A DNA stretch of 64,000 bases, taken from SCRA01 sp035533275 (GTDB lineage: Bacteria > Vulcanimicrobiota > Vulcanimicrobiia > Vulcanimicrobiales > SCRA01). Made by a program: the position numbers and the translations under genes. Of the stretch, positions 25,700 to 34,733 are shown piece after piece. The first letter of the stretch is position 1. Every line of letters begins with the position of its first letter. Where the stretch lies: positions 1 through 64,000 of the forward strand of contig DATLUD010000034.1 in assembly GCA_035533275.1 (NCBI GenBank), written 5' to 3'. A model generated the notes under the pieces. The model saw nothing but the letters and a program-made list of their open reading frames with translations, did no database searches and had not been told where the DNA came from.

Positions 25700-26170
25700 G
25701 TGGCGCACTGGCTCTTCAAGAGCGAGCCCTCCGCGTACTCGATCGACGATCTCGCCCGCGAGGGGCGCACCGAATGGAGCGGCGTGCGCAACTACCAGGC
25801 GCGCAACCTGATGAAGGCGATGAAGGTGGGCGATCAGGCATTCTTCTACCACTCCAACGCCACGCCGCCGGGGATCGTCGGCATCTGTCGCGTCGCCGCC
25901 GAAGCCCACCCCGACAGCACGCAGTTCGACTCCAAGAGCCCCTATCACGACGCCGCCTCGACGCCCGAGCGCCCGCGCTGGGAGTGCGTGGACGTGGCAT
26001 TCGTGGCGCGCCTGCCCCGCATCGTCACGCTGGAAGAGCTCAAGGCGCGGCGCGAGCTTGCCGGAATGGCGGTGGTGCAGCGCGGATCGCGCCTCTCCGT
26101 GCAGCCCGTCGCGGCCGCGGAGTGGAAGCACATCGTCATGCTGGCCCGGCAGGGGGCCTCCAACGGCTGA
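25700..26170 (+). CDS. EVE-domain protein (THYN1-like)
   Basis: 156 residues from GTG at 25700. The opening HWLFKSEPSAYSIDDLAREG, the EWSGVRNYQARNLMKAMKVGD block and FYHSNATPPGIVGICRV are typical EVE/PUA-like signatures; such domains read modified bases in RNA or DNA (for example modified cytosines). It contains only the EVE domain and no nuclease fusion. It follows SUI1 by four bases and precedes the betaine-type ABC genes, so it may be part of a longer transcript with unrelated roles. Confidence 0.92.
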   Translation: MAHWLFKSEPSAYSIDDLAREGRTEWSGVRNYQARNLMKAMKVGDQAFFYHSNATPPGIVGICRVAAEAHPDSTQFDSKSPYHDAASTPERPRWECVDVAFVARLPRIVTLEELKARRELAGMAVVQRGSRLSVQPVAAAEWKHIVMLARQGASNG

Positions 26171-26177
26171 CGGCGGC

Positions 26178-26822
26178 CTGCTCCAACAGGCGGCGGCCTT
26201 CGCGCTGGCGCACCGCGCCGAGTTGCTCGCACAACTGCGCCAGCACGTCGAGCTGGCCTTCGGCTCGCTGGCTCTAGCCGTCGCCATCGCGTATCCGTTG
26301 GGCGTCTGGATCGCGGGCAAGCGGCGCATCTCCGCGGCGGCGCTGGGCGCGGCATCCACCCTGCGCGTCATTCCTAGCCTGGGCGTGCTGGCGCTCTTGC
26401 TCCCCGTGCTGGGCGTGGGCACGCCACCCAGCGTCGTGGCGCTCGTGATCTTGGCGGTGCCGCCGATCTTGGTGAACGTCGACGCGGGCTATCGCGGCGT
26501 GGACGCCGCCGCGCTCGACGCCGCCGGCGCCATGGGCATGACGCGTTGGCAGCGGTTCATGCGGGTGGAGACGCCGCTGGCGCTTCCCGTCTTTCTCACG
26601 GGCGTGCGCGGAGCGGTTGTGGAAGTCGTCGCCAGCGCCACGCTAGCCGCCTTCATCGGCGGAGGCGGCCTGGGCGAGACGATCATCAACGGCATGCAGC
26701 TCAACGATCAGCCCGAGCTGGTCGTCGGCGGCGCGCTGGTGGCGGCACTCGCCCTGGGAGCAGAGATCTGCATCCTCTTGATCGAACGGAGCATTCCATG
26801 GAGACGCATGCGACACCATTGA
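26178..26822 (+). CDS. Glycine betaine/carnitine/choline-type ABC permease (OpuCB/YehW-like)
   Basis: About 214 residues. Five to six membrane helices and the BPD_transp_1 EAA loop (AAALDAAGAMGMTRWQRFMR) are clear, as is SATLAAFIGGGGLGETIING near the end. No ATG or GTG exists at the N-terminus. Alignment from memory with OpuCB suggests the coding region begins near a CTG at 26178; a TTG at 26223 would give a shorter protein, so the start is unsure. It is the first of four genes: permease, binding protein, ATPase, permease. The end overlaps the binding-protein gene by 25 bases. Confidence 0.85.
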   Translation: MLQQAAAFALAHRAELLAQLRQHVELAFGSLALAVAIAYPLGVWIAGKRRISAAALGAASTLRVIPSLGVLALLLPVLGVGTPPSVVALVILAVPPILVNVDAGYRGVDAAALDAAGAMGMTRWQRFMRVETPLALPVFLTGVRGAVVEVVASATLAAFIGGGGLGETIINGMQLNDQPELVVGGALVAALALGAEICILLIERSIPWRRMRHH

Positions 26823-27706
26823 CTCGCCGCTCTCTGCTGGCCGGAGTCGCCTCCCTGCCGCTCGCCCTCGAAGCCTGCGCCCAGCGCTCCGCGGAGCGGC
26901 CGATCTCCGTGGGCTCGAAGAACTTCACGGAAGAGCTCATCGTCGGTCACATGTACGCTCAGCTGCTCGAGCACGCCGGTTACCCGGTGACGCGCAAACT
27001 GAACCTCGGCGGCGTGGCGGTGGCGATGGCCGCGATGCAGCGCGGCGACATCGACCTCTATCCGGAGTATACCGGCACGGGCCTCGTGGTGCAGTTGAAG
27101 ATGCAGCCGTTGCGCAGCGAGAGCGCCGTCTACGCGACGGTCAAGCGCGAGTATCAGCGGCGGTACAAGATGACGTGGCTCGAGCCGGCGCCGATGGACG
27201 ACTCGCAGGCGCTGGCCACCACGCAAGCCATCTCGCAGAAGTACGGCCTGCGCACCCTCTCGCAGCTAGCCGTCTTGGCCCCGAAGCTGCGCTTGGGTGC
27301 GATTCCGGAGTTCGTCCAGCGCCCCGACGGCTTGCCCGGCCTGCGGAAGCTCTACGGCGGCTTCCACTTCAAGAGCGTGCGCCTCTTCGACATCGGCCTC
27401 AAGTACGAGGCGCTCCGCCACGGCGACGTCGACGTGGTGGTGGCCTTCGGAACCGACGGGCAGATCGACGCCTACCATCTGGTCGTCCTCGACGACGACA
27501 AGCACCTGTGGCCGCCCTATCACATCGCGCCCGTCGTCCGCGACGACGCGCTGGCGCGCTGGCCGAAGATCGCCCCGGCGCTCGACGCGCTCGCGCCGCA
27601 CCTCACGGACGCGGCCGTGCGTCACCTCAACTGGGAGGTCGACGGATCCAAGCGCGATCCCGCCGACGTGGCCCGCGACTTCTTGAAGCGCACGGGACTG
27701 GTCTAG
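26798..27706 (+). CDS. Glycine betaine/choline-type ABC substrate-binding lipoprotein (OsmF/OpuCC-like)
   Basis: 302 residues from the ATG at 26798 (GGAG upstream). The N-terminus TRRSLLAGVASLPLALEAC has a twin-arginine-like pair and a lipobox-like LEAC, so a Tat- or Sec-exported lipoprotein is likely. The mature part starts ISVGSKNFTEELIVGHMYAQ and contains GDIDLYPEYTGTGL, typical of the OpuAC/OsmF family that binds quaternary ammonium solutes through a cage of aromatic residues. It delivers substrate to the two permeases encoded on either side. Confidence 0.9.
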   Translation: METHATPLTRRSLLAGVASLPLALEACAQRSAERPISVGSKNFTEELIVGHMYAQLLEHAGYPVTRKLNLGGVAVAMAAMQRGDIDLYPEYTGTGLVVQLKMQPLRSESAVYATVKREYQRRYKMTWLEPAPMDDSQALATTQAISQKYGLRTLSQLAVLAPKLRLGAIPEFVQRPDGLPGLRKLYGGFHFKSVRLFDIGLKYEALRHGDVDVVVAFGTDGQIDAYHLVVLDDDKHLWPPYHIAPVVRDDALARWPKIAPALDALAPHLTDAAVRHLNWEVDGSKRDPADVARDFLKRTGLV

Positions 27707-27716
27707 CGCGCCGCTC

Positions 27717-28682
27717 GTGGCCGAGGTCCGATTTCGGGACGTCCGGGTGGTCTATCCGGGGAGCACGCGCCCCGCGGTGGACGGCATCACCCTGGAGGTG
27801 CCCAGCGGCACGCTGGCCGTCCTGCTGGGGCCCTCGGGATGCGGAAAGACCACGCTCCTGCGCACCGTCAACCGACTGCAGCCCATCGACGCGGGGAGCA
27901 TCGCCATCGGCGGGCGCGACGTGGCCACCCTCGATCCCATCGCGCTGCGGCGGAGCATCGGCTACGTCATCCAAGCGGTGGGCCTCTTTCCCCACCTCAC
28001 GGTCGGCGAGAACGTGGCCGTGGTGCCCCGCCTGCTGGGCTGGGCGCGCGAGCGGATCCGCGCCCGCGTCGACGCGCTGCTCGCGCAGGTCTCGCTCGAC
28101 CCGCAGACCTATCGCTCGCGGTATCCCTCCCAACTCTCCGGGGGCCAGCAGCAGCGGGTGGGCATCGCGCGGGCCTTGGCAGCCGAGCCAGGCATCCTCT
28201 TGATGGACGAACCGTTCGGCGCCGTCGACGCCATCGTGCGCGCCTCTCTCCAAGAGGAAACGACGGCGTTGCAGCTGCGCCTGGGCTCGACCATCCTCTT
28301 CGTGACGCACGACGTGGAGGAGGCTCTCAAGCTCGCGCACCTGCTGGTGGTGATGCGCGACGGCCGCATCGAGCAGGCCGGGACGCCGGCGGAGCTCTTG
28401 GCTCACCCGCGCACCCCGTTCGTCGCGGAGTTGCTGGACGCGCGGGACGCGCTGCGCCGCCTCTCCGTGATGACCATCGGCGACCTGATCGCGGCACCCC
28501 CGGACGGCGAGCCTCCGCCGCTCGACGAGGCCGACGTCCCGCGCCTCGACGCGGGCGCGAGCTTGCGCGAAGCGTTGGGGGCGATGCTGACCTCGGGAGG
28601 GCGGCGCGTCCGCGTGATGCGCGGCGGGCGCGACGTGACCGTGCTCGATCTCGACGATCTGCGCCGAGCGCTGCGGCCGTGA
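27717..28682 (+). CDS. Glycine betaine/choline-type ABC ATP-binding protein
   Basis: 321 residues from GTG at 27717. Walker A is GPSGCGKT (about 39-46), the Q-loop is YVIQAVGLFPH, the signature is LSGGQQQR, and Walker B is ILLMDEPFGAVD followed by the switch His in FVTHDVEEA. The C-terminal extension (about 245-321) resembles a reduced CBS-like regulatory tail as in OpuCA, but conserved CBS motifs are not clear. It overlaps the next permease by GTGA, so the proteins are made together. Confidence 0.93.
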   Translation: MAEVRFRDVRVVYPGSTRPAVDGITLEVPSGTLAVLLGPSGCGKTTLLRTVNRLQPIDAGSIAIGGRDVATLDPIALRRSIGYVIQAVGLFPHLTVGENVAVVPRLLGWARERIRARVDALLAQVSLDPQTYRSRYPSQLSGGQQQRVGIARALAAEPGILLMDEPFGAVDAIVRASLQEETTALQLRLGSTILFVTHDVEEALKLAHLLVVMRDGRIEQAGTPAELLAHPRTPFVAELLDARDALRRLSVMTIGDLIAAPPDGEPPPLDEADVPRLDAGASLREALGAMLTSGGRRVRVMRGGRDVTVLDLDDLRRALRP

Positions 28683-29302
28683 GCTGGCTCGCCCACCACG
28701 CCGGGGAGATCGCCGCGCGGACCTTGCAGCATCTCGCGCTCGCGGGCACCTCGTTCGCCATCGCCGTCGCCCTGGCGCTGCCGCTGGGTCTGCTGGCGGC
28801 GCGCCGCCGCCGCGTGGGGCTCCCGCTCATCGCGGCGCTCGATGCGATCTACACGATCCCCAGCCTGGCGCTCTTCGCCTTGCTGATCCCGCTGCTGGGC
28901 CTGGGCTTCTGGACGGCGGTGACGGGGCTCGTGGCCTACGCCCAGATCATCCTCGTGCGCAACCTGATCGCCGCGATCGAGAGCGTTCCGCCGTGGATGG
29001 TCGACGCGGCGCGCGGTCTGGGCATGACCTCGCTGCAGATCTTCGCGCGCGTCGAATTGCCGGTGGCCGCTCCCGTGGCAATCGCTGGAGCGCGCGTGGC
29101 CGCGCTCTCGATCATCGCCATCGCGAGCGTCGCGGCCTGGATCAACGCGGGCGGCCTGGGGGCGCTGATCTTCGCCGGCATCGAGCGTCAGGACATCCGG
29201 CTGGTGGCCGCCGGAACGCTGAGCATCGGCGCGCTCGCGCTCCTGACCGACGGGCTCCTGCGGGCGCTCGAGCGGGCGGTCACACCGCGCGCAGCAGGCT
29301 AA
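28679..29302 (+). CDS. Glycine betaine/choline-type ABC permease (OpuCD/YehY-like)
   Basis: 207 residues from the GTG overlapping the ATPase stop (GTGA). It has the family order of helices: FAIAVALALPLGLLAARRRR, then IYTIPSLALFALLIPLLGLG, an EAA loop PPWMVDAARGLGMTSLQIFA, and SVAAWINAGGLGALIFAGIE. As second permease it should pair with the first to form the heterodimeric membrane channel. It is last in the four-gene operon, and its end overlaps the convergent egtD-like gene by 23 bases. Confidence 0.92.
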   Translation: MSWLAHHAGEIAARTLQHLALAGTSFAIAVALALPLGLLAARRRRVGLPLIAALDAIYTIPSLALFALLIPLLGLGFWTAVTGLVAYAQIILVRNLIAAIESVPPWMVDAARGLGMTSLQIFARVELPVAAPVAIAGARVAALSIIAIASVAAWINAGGLGALIFAGIERQDIRLVAAGTLSIGALALLTDGLLRALERAVTPRAAG

Positions 29303-30257
29303 GCGCGAAGAGACGCCCCTCGTCGTGCCAGGTGCGCTCGCGCGCAAAGCCGCCGGCGGCCGCCATCTCGTCGATCTGGCCCTCCGAGTACTTGTAGGAG
29401 TCCTCCGTGTGGATGCGTTCGCCGGCCAGGATGCGCACCGTCAGGCCCAGGGCCCGGATGCGCACCTCCTGCGAGCGGATGCAGACCAGATGACTCGAGA
29501 CGCAGCCGCGCCCCACGTCGTACGCGGCGACGTGGCGGAAGCGGGCCACGTCGAAGTCGGCGCCAAGCTCGCGGTTGATGCGCACGAGCACGTTGCGCTC
29601 GAAGGCCGCGGTCACGCCGAGCGCGTCGTCATAGGCGGCCTCCAGCAGCGCGGGGTCCTTGCGCAAGTCGGTGCCCAGGAGGAGGGCGTCCCCGGGGCGG
29701 AGCGCGGCGCGCAGGCGCCGCAGCAGCACGTGCGCCTCGTCCGAATCGAGATTGCCGATGTTGGACCCCAGGAAGAGCGCGAGCGCGCGTGAGCCGCTCA
29801 ACTTGATCGCCGCCAGGCCCGCGTCGTAGTCTCCGGCATAGCCGGTGATCGTCAAGTCGGGGTAGCTCGCGACCATGCTCCGGCACGCCGCGACGAGCGC
29901 CCCCTCCGCGATGTCGACAGCGTGGAGCTGGACGTTCCCGCGTGCCCTGAGCGCCGCCTCGATGATCGCGCGGGTCTTCGCTCCGCTTCCGCCGCCCAGC
30001 TCCACGATCTCGTCGGGGAGACCGGCTGCGGAGATCAGGGCATCGCTCTCGCGCTCGATGATCTCGCGCTCGGCACGGGTCAGGTAGTACTCGGGCAGCT
30101 CGGTGATCGCCTCGAAGAGCGTCGAACCGAGCGCATCGTAGAGATACTTGGCCGGCAGCCTGCGCGGAGTGGAGAGCAGACCTGCACGCACGTCGTCGGC
30201 GAAGGTCCCGCCACCGCTCTCGAGCCGAACCACGCGCCAGCGTTGCGTCGAGATCAT
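29280..30257 (-). CDS. egtD: EgtD-like L-histidine N-alpha-methyltransferase
   Basis: 325 residues, ATG at 30257. SAM-binding motif I is IVELGGGSGAKTRAI (about 83-97). The N-terminal LPAKYLYDALGSTLFEAITE with LPEYYLTRAEREI is diagnostic of the EgtD/DUF2260 methyltransferase family, and the late HTEDSYKYSEGQIDEMAAAG is the histidine-pocket region. EgtD trimethylates histidine to hercynine, the first step of ergothioneine synthesis. No egtB gene is nearby, so ergothioneine production is not shown by this window. The start overlaps the polyphosphate kinase stop as TGATG. Confidence 0.85.
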   Translation of the reverse strand: MISTQRWRVVRLESGGGTFADDVRAGLLSTPRRLPAKYLYDALGSTLFEAITELPEYYLTRAEREIIERESDALISAAGLPDEIVELGGGSGAKTRAIIEAALRARGNVQLHAVDIAEGALVAACRSMVASYPDLTITGYAGDYDAGLAAIKLSGSRALALFLGSNIGNLDSDEAHVLLRRLRAALRPGDALLLGTDLRKDPALLEAAYDDALGVTAAFERNVLVRINRELGADFDVARFRHVAAYDVGRGCVSSHLVCIRSQEVRIRALGLTVRILAGERIHTEDSYKYSEGQIDEMAAAGGFARERTWHDEGRLFALSLLRAV

Positions 30258-32371
30258 CAGAGGCGCAGGCTCGGATCGGTTAGGAAGCGCGCCTGCGAGG
30301 AGCGAGGCTCCGCGCCCGGTTCCGGGCGGCGCCGGACATAGCGTCCGTCGCGCTGGAGCTCGCGCGCCATCACGTCGTCCTCGAGAAAGACGTTGACGAA
30401 GGTGCCGCAGATCCACGCGCGCAACGCCGCGTCCTCGATGGGCGTCATCACCTCGACGCGCCGGTCCAGGTTGCGCCCCATCCAGTCGGCGCTGCCCAGG
30501 TAGACCTGCACCTCTCCGCCGTTGGCGAAGCACCACGCCCGGGAATGCTCCAAGAACCGCCCCACGATGCTGATCACGCGGATGCGCTCGCTCACGCCCG
30601 GAATCCCCGGACGCAGCACGCACATCCCGCGCACGATCAAGTCGATCTCCACGCCCGCTTGAGAGGCCGCGTACAGGGCGCGGATCACGGCATGGTCGGT
30701 GACGGCGTTCATCTTCGCGACGATGCGGGCGACCCGGCCGCGGCGGGCGTGTTCGGCTTCGCGCTCGATCAGCTCGATGACGGAGGCGCGCAGGTTGATC
30801 GGCGCCACCAGCAGCTTACGGTACTGCTCGCGACGCGAGAAGCCCGTCAGATAGTTGAACAGGTCGGTGACGTCCGCCCCGATGTCGGCGCGGCAGGTGA
30901 AGTAGGAGAGATCCGTGTAGACGCGCGCCGTCTTGTCGTTGTAGTTGCCGGTGCCGATGTGGACGTACCGCCGCAGGCCGTCATCCTCCTTGCGCACCAC
31001 CAGCGTGGTCTTGCAGTGCGTCTTCAAGCCCACCAACCCGTAGACCACGTGCACGCCCGCGCGCTCCAGATTGCGCGCCCAATGGATGTTGTTCTCCTCG
31101 TCGAAACGCGCCTTGAGCTCGACCAGCGCGGCCACCTGCTTGCCGTTCTCCACGGCCTCCATCAGCGCGCGCACCACCGGCGAGTCGCCGCTCGTGCGGT
31201 AGAGCGTCTGCTTGATGGCCAGCACCTGCGGGTCGTCGGCGGCTTCCTGGACGAACTGGACGACGGGATCGAACGAGTCGTAGGGATGGTGGAGCAGCAC
31301 GTCGTTCTCGCGGATCGCCGCGAAGAAGTCCGTGAGGCCGTGGAACCGGGCGGGGACGGCCGGAGAGAACGGCTTGTCGCGCAGCTCGGGCACGTCGAGG
31401 CTCGCCAGCGCCATGAAGTCGCCCACGGCCAGCGGGCCGTCGACGCGGTAGACATCCTGCTCCTCGACCTCGATCCCGTCCATCAGCAGCGCGAGCATGC
31501 GCTCCGGCATCCGGGTATCCACCTCGAGGCGCACCGCCGCGCCGAAGCGCCGCTTGCGCAGCTCCGACTCCACCATCTCGAGCAGGTCGTCCGCCTCGTC
31601 TTCCTGCAAGTCGAGGTCGGCGTTGCGCGTCACGCGGAAGCGGTACCACGAGCGAACCCGCATGCCGGGGAAGAGATCGCCGAGATTGTCGCCGATGACG
31701 TCTTCCAGCAGGGCAAAGCGGTGCGGCGCGCCGGGCTGCGGCTCCAACGGGATGAAGCGCGGAAGCACCTGCGGCACCTTCACGCGCGCGAAGTGCGTCC
31801 GCTCGTGGTCGCCGCTCGGGTCCTCGATCTCCACCGCCAGCGAGAGGCTCAGGTTGGAGATGTACGGGAACGGGTGCCCGGGGTCCACCGCGAGCGGCGT
31901 GAGCACGGCGAAGACCTGATCGTCGAAGTAGCGCCGCAGCCCGCCGCGGTCGGCGGGGCGCAGATCGTCGTGCGAGACCAGGGCGACCCCGTGCGATGCC
32001 AACGCGGGCAGCAGCTCGTCCTGCAGAGCGCCCACCTGGCGCTCGACGAGCGGATCGAGGTTCTCGCGGATGAGACGCAAGTGGTCGGCCGGGAGGATGC
32101 CGTCGTCGGACGGCCGCACCACGCCCGCGTCGATCTGCTGCTTGAGCCCGGCCACCCGGATCATGAAAAACTCGTCGAGGTTGGTCGCGAAGATGGCGCA
32201 GAACTTCAGGCGCTCCAGCAGCGGGTGCTGGGGATCGAAGGCCTCGTCGAGCACGCGCGCGTTGAAGGCCAGCCAGCTGAGCTCGCGGCTGAAGTACAGA
32301 GTGGGGTCGTCGAGATCGAGCTCTGCGCGATCACGCGGCCGGCGCAGCTCCGCGCCCGCGGATTCCAGCAT
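30257..32371 (-). CDS. ppk: Polyphosphate kinase 1
   Basis: 704 residues from the ATG at 32371; a longer frame upstream has no similarity, and no clear SD is present. Signatures: YFSRELSWLAFNARVLDEA at the start; the N1/N2 domains with FCAIFATNLDEFFMIRVAGLK; catalytic histidine in YVHIGTGNYNDKTARVYTD; and GSADWMGRNLDRRVEVMTPI near the end. PPK1 polymerises inorganic phosphate from ATP at the inner membrane. It is followed without a gap by the egtD-like gene through a TGATG junction, an unusual pairing. Confidence 0.95.
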   Translation of the reverse strand: MLESAGAELRRPRDRAELDLDDPTLYFSRELSWLAFNARVLDEAFDPQHPLLERLKFCAIFATNLDEFFMIRVAGLKQQIDAGVVRPSDDGILPADHLRLIRENLDPLVERQVGALQDELLPALASHGVALVSHDDLRPADRGGLRRYFDDQVFAVLTPLAVDPGHPFPYISNLSLSLAVEIEDPSGDHERTHFARVKVPQVLPRFIPLEPQPGAPHRFALLEDVIGDNLGDLFPGMRVRSWYRFRVTRNADLDLQEDEADDLLEMVESELRKRRFGAAVRLEVDTRMPERMLALLMDGIEVEEQDVYRVDGPLAVGDFMALASLDVPELRDKPFSPAVPARFHGLTDFFAAIRENDVLLHHPYDSFDPVVQFVQEAADDPQVLAIKQTLYRTSGDSPVVRALMEAVENGKQVAALVELKARFDEENNIHWARNLERAGVHVVYGLVGLKTHCKTTLVVRKEDDGLRRYVHIGTGNYNDKTARVYTDLSYFTCRADIGADVTDLFNYLTGFSRREQYRKLLVAPINLRASVIELIEREAEHARRGRVARIVAKMNAVTDHAVIRALYAASQAGVEIDLIVRGMCVLRPGIPGVSERIRVISIVGRFLEHSRAWCFANGGEVQVYLGSADWMGRNLDRRVEVMTPIEDAALRAWICGTFVNVFLEDDVMARELQRDGRYVRRRPEPGAEPRSSQARFLTDPSLRL

Positions 32372-32449
32372 AGGGGAAAGGCCTTCGGCGCCCGCTGCAG
32401 GGGCAACCTCTTGAAAAGAGATTCCGCGGGGAGCGAGAACCTGCGTGCG

Positions 32450-33001
32450 GTGAGCCGACGCCTCCGCGCCCTCGTTCCGCTGGGCGCACTGACCCTTGCC
32501 TTCGCGCTGGCGTACTTCGCCGTCCATCACCGGCACGTGCTGCAAGCCTGGCTCATCCAGGCCGGGCCCATGGGACCGCTCGTCTCCGTGGCCATCTACG
32601 TCCTCCTGGTCAGCTCACCGTTCGTCTCCTCGGATATCCTCGCGTTGCTCAACGGAGCCATCTTCGGATTCTGGGAGGGGGCGCTCATCAACTGCGTAGG
32701 CGTGATGCTGGGAGGCGTGAGCACGTACCTCATCGCCCGGCGGACCGGGGAGTTCCTGGACATCCACGAGGAACTCGAGCGCCTGCCCCCTTGGGTCAAG
32801 CGCCTGCCGGTCGGCTCACCGCTCTTCCTGCTGGCGCTGCGGATGGTCCCCTGGGTCGGCGGCACGATCGCCAACAACGTGGCCGGATTCTACAAGATCT
32901 CGATCTTCCGCCACCTCTGGACCACCGCCGTCATCGCCATCCCGGTGGCCGTCATCACGGCCTATATCGGCTGGACGGCCACGACGGGCCTGATCCGGTA
33001 G
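32450..33001 (+). CDS. TVP38/TMEM64-family (SNARE-associated/DedA-like) membrane protein
   Basis: 183 residues from GTG at 32450; a TTG at 32411 with AGGGG upstream would add 13 residues and is a fair alternative. Four or more membrane helices, with SPFVSSDILALLNGAIFGFWEGALIN followed by GVMLGGVSTYLIARRTG, then the conserved FLLALRMVPWVGGTIANNVAG, which is the hallmark re-entrant segment of the family. These proteins are linked to lipid scrambling and membrane homeostasis. The gene is divergent from ppk, and its upstream region overlaps the long ppk leader. Confidence 0.85.
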   Translation: MSRRLRALVPLGALTLAFALAYFAVHHRHVLQAWLIQAGPMGPLVSVAIYVLLVSSPFVSSDILALLNGAIFGFWEGALINCVGVMLGGVSTYLIARRTGEFLDIHEELERLPPWVKRLPVGSPLFLLALRMVPWVGGTIANNVAGFYKISIFRHLWTTAVIAIPVAVITAYIGWTATTGLIR

Positions 33002-33025
33002 CCGCGGCGCGCCCCGCCACGCGCG

Positions 33026-33286
33026 CTACGAACAGACGTTCGATCCCGACCGATCATCGCCTCGCTCGCTCCGGGGAGCATCCTGCAAGGGTATCTCGCG
33101 GTACGGCAACAAATCTTCCCCGGGATGGGTCTTAGCAAGGCGGGCCGCCATTCGAACGGCGCGCCGCTTGAGGTGCTCATGAATCCAGACCCAGGCGACC
33201 AAGGCGAAAACCCCCGTCGCGTAGCCGAAGATGAGCGCGAGGGTCAGGGGAGAAGCAGGGTCATGGGGGCGGATCGAGCCAAACAT
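33026..33286 (-). CDS. Small single-pass membrane protein, unknown function
   Basis: 86 residues if started at the ATG at 33286. One hydrophobic helix (LTLALIFGYATGVFALVAWVW, about 16-36) is followed by a basic stretch (HEHLKRRAVRMAARLAKTH), so the C-terminus is probably cytoplasmic. An ATG at 33361 would add 25 residues and shares its CATG with the start of the divergent 61-residue gene. There is no recognisable family. It is transcribed toward the TVP38-like gene. Confidence 0.45.
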   Translation of the reverse strand: MFGSIRPHDPASPLTLALIFGYATGVFALVAWVWIHEHLKRRAVRMAARLAKTHPGEDLLPYREIPLQDAPRSERGDDRSGSNVCS

Positions 33287-33359
33287 GTGCCCGCCAAGAC
33301 CTCCGCCGAGCCAACTAGAGTTGCGCTCGGCATCTCGTGAATGAGGAAGATCAAAGAGC

Positions 33360-33545
33360 ATGGCCGAGGCCGGATCCTTTCCCACCACCGTGATCGGGCG
33401 GCGCCGCTACGTGGCGTCGGTATCCGACGCTGACGGCCGCAAGTGGACGATCGCCGTCGAGGGACGCAACCAAGACGATGCCCGCCGCGCGGTAGAGCCG
33501 ATGCTTCGCACCGGCGAGACGCTGCACGGGATCGTCGAGCAGTAG
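33360..33545 (+). CDS. Small conserved-looking soluble protein (61 aa), unknown
   Basis: 61 residues from ATG at 33360 with AGGAAG about ten bases upstream. The sequence (RRRYVASVSDADGRKWTIAV, then GRNQDDARRAVEPML) suggests a beta-alpha fold with a repeated strand, but I do not recognise the family. It ends 14 bases before the glycosyltransferase gene and is probably its operon partner. Being short, it could still be spurious, but the SD and spacing favour a gene. Confidence 0.5.
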   Translation: MAEAGSFPTTVIGRRRYVASVSDADGRKWTIAVEGRNQDDARRAVEPMLRTGETLHGIVEQ

Positions 33546-33559
33546 CCACGTCCGGGATC

Positions 33560-34720
33560 ATGAGGCGGCGGATCCTCTTTCTCATCTCCGACAGCGGCGG
33601 CGGGCATCGCGCCGGCGCGGAGGCGATCGCCGCGGCGCTCGCCGAGCGTCCTGACGCCGACGTCTTCGAGTACCGCATCGAGGATGCGCTGGTCCAGTGC
33701 CGTTTCCCGTTGAGCGCGCTCAACACGGGTTACCATCTCGCGCTCAAGTACGGCCCTTTCGTCTACGGGGCGCTCTATCACGCCACCAACGGGGAACGCC
33801 GCTACCGCACGCTGGTGGAGAGCTGCACCTCGCTCTACCGCCACGCCCTGATGCGCCTGCTGCGCTCGTATAATCCCGACGTCATCGTCTCGGTCCATCC
33901 GCTGCTCAACCACGTGGCCTTGCGCGCACGCGCCGAAGTCGGCAGCCGCGCTCCGGTGATCACGGTGATCACCGACCTCGGCCGGGTGCACGCCGGCTGG
34001 ATCGCTCCCGCCGCCGACGCCATCATCGTCCCCTCCGCCGAGGTGCGCTCGGTGGCCATCGAGCGCGGCGTGCCGCCTCAGAAGGTCCACCTGCTCGGCC
34101 ATCCGGTCCACCCGCGCTTCGCCGACTACGACGAGTCGCGCGAAGAGATCCGAGACCGGCTGGGACTGCCGCAGGATCGCCAGGTCGTGCTCCTGATGGC
34201 CGGCGGCGAGGGAGGCGGCAAGCTCTCCCGCATCGCCGACGCGATCGGCACGGCAGGCCTGCCCAATGCTCACGTGGTCGTGTGCACCGGGCGCAACGAG
34301 ACGCTCAAGCACCGTCTCGAGGAGGCGCAGCCGACCTTCGACGTGCCGATGACCGTCATCGGCTTCACCAACGAGATCCCCGCGCTGATGCGCGCCGCCA
34401 ACCTCCTGGTCACCAAGGCCGGACCCGGCGCCATCGCGGAGGCCTGCGTCGCCGCCGTGCCGATGGTGGTCTACGACTACGTTCCGGGTCAGGAGCGCGG
34501 CAACATCGATCACGTCATCCGCACCGGCATCGGCGAGGTCACGCTCTCCGTGAATCAGACGGTGCGCGCCGTCAAGCGGCTCCTGCGGGATCCCAAGCGC
34601 CTCGAGCGCATGCGCGAGTGCGAGCGGCGGATCGCCCGCCCCCAAGCCTCGCGGCAGATCGCGGACCTGATCATCGGCTTCGCGGGCATTCGCCAACCCG
34701 AGCTGGCCGCGGCGCGCTAG
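33560..34720 (+). CDS. MGDG-synthase-like processive glycosyltransferase (GT28)
   Basis: 386 residues from the ATG at 33560. The N-terminus RRRILFLISDSGGGHRAGAE matches the MGDG synthase N-domain (GGGH glycine loop). The C-terminal GT-B half has LLMAGGEGGGKL, TVIGFTNEIPALMRAANLLV and TKAGPGAIAEACVAAVPMVV, the UDP-sugar-binding region with the key Glu. Such enzymes add galactose or glucose to diacylglycerol at the inner leaflet, making glycolipids that can replace phospholipids. A 61-residue protein precedes it and an SDR gene follows at 14 bases. Confidence 0.85.
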   Translation: MRRRILFLISDSGGGHRAGAEAIAAALAERPDADVFEYRIEDALVQCRFPLSALNTGYHLALKYGPFVYGALYHATNGERRYRTLVESCTSLYRHALMRLLRSYNPDVIVSVHPLLNHVALRARAEVGSRAPVITVITDLGRVHAGWIAPAADAIIVPSAEVRSVAIERGVPPQKVHLLGHPVHPRFADYDESREEIRDRLGLPQDRQVVLLMAGGEGGGKLSRIADAIGTAGLPNAHVVVCTGRNETLKHRLEEAQPTFDVPMTVIGFTNEIPALMRAANLLVTKAGPGAIAEACVAAVPMVVYDYVPGQERGNIDHVIRTGIGEVTLSVNQTVRAVKRLLRDPKRLERMRECERRIARPQASRQIADLIIGFAGIRQPELAAAR

Positions 34721-34733
34721 CGAAGACAAGGCC

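Noticed and set aside
30545..32449. Plus-strand extension of the TVP38-like frame across the ppk gene
   Set aside because: The extension is antisense to ppk motifs and has no membrane segments; the real protein begins near 32450 (or 32411).
33359..33362. Overlapping divergent start codons sharing CATG (61-residue gene and the small membrane protein)
   Set aside because: The minus-strand ATG here lacks an SD and a later ATG at 33286 leaves a complete membrane helix, so the overlap is probably chance.
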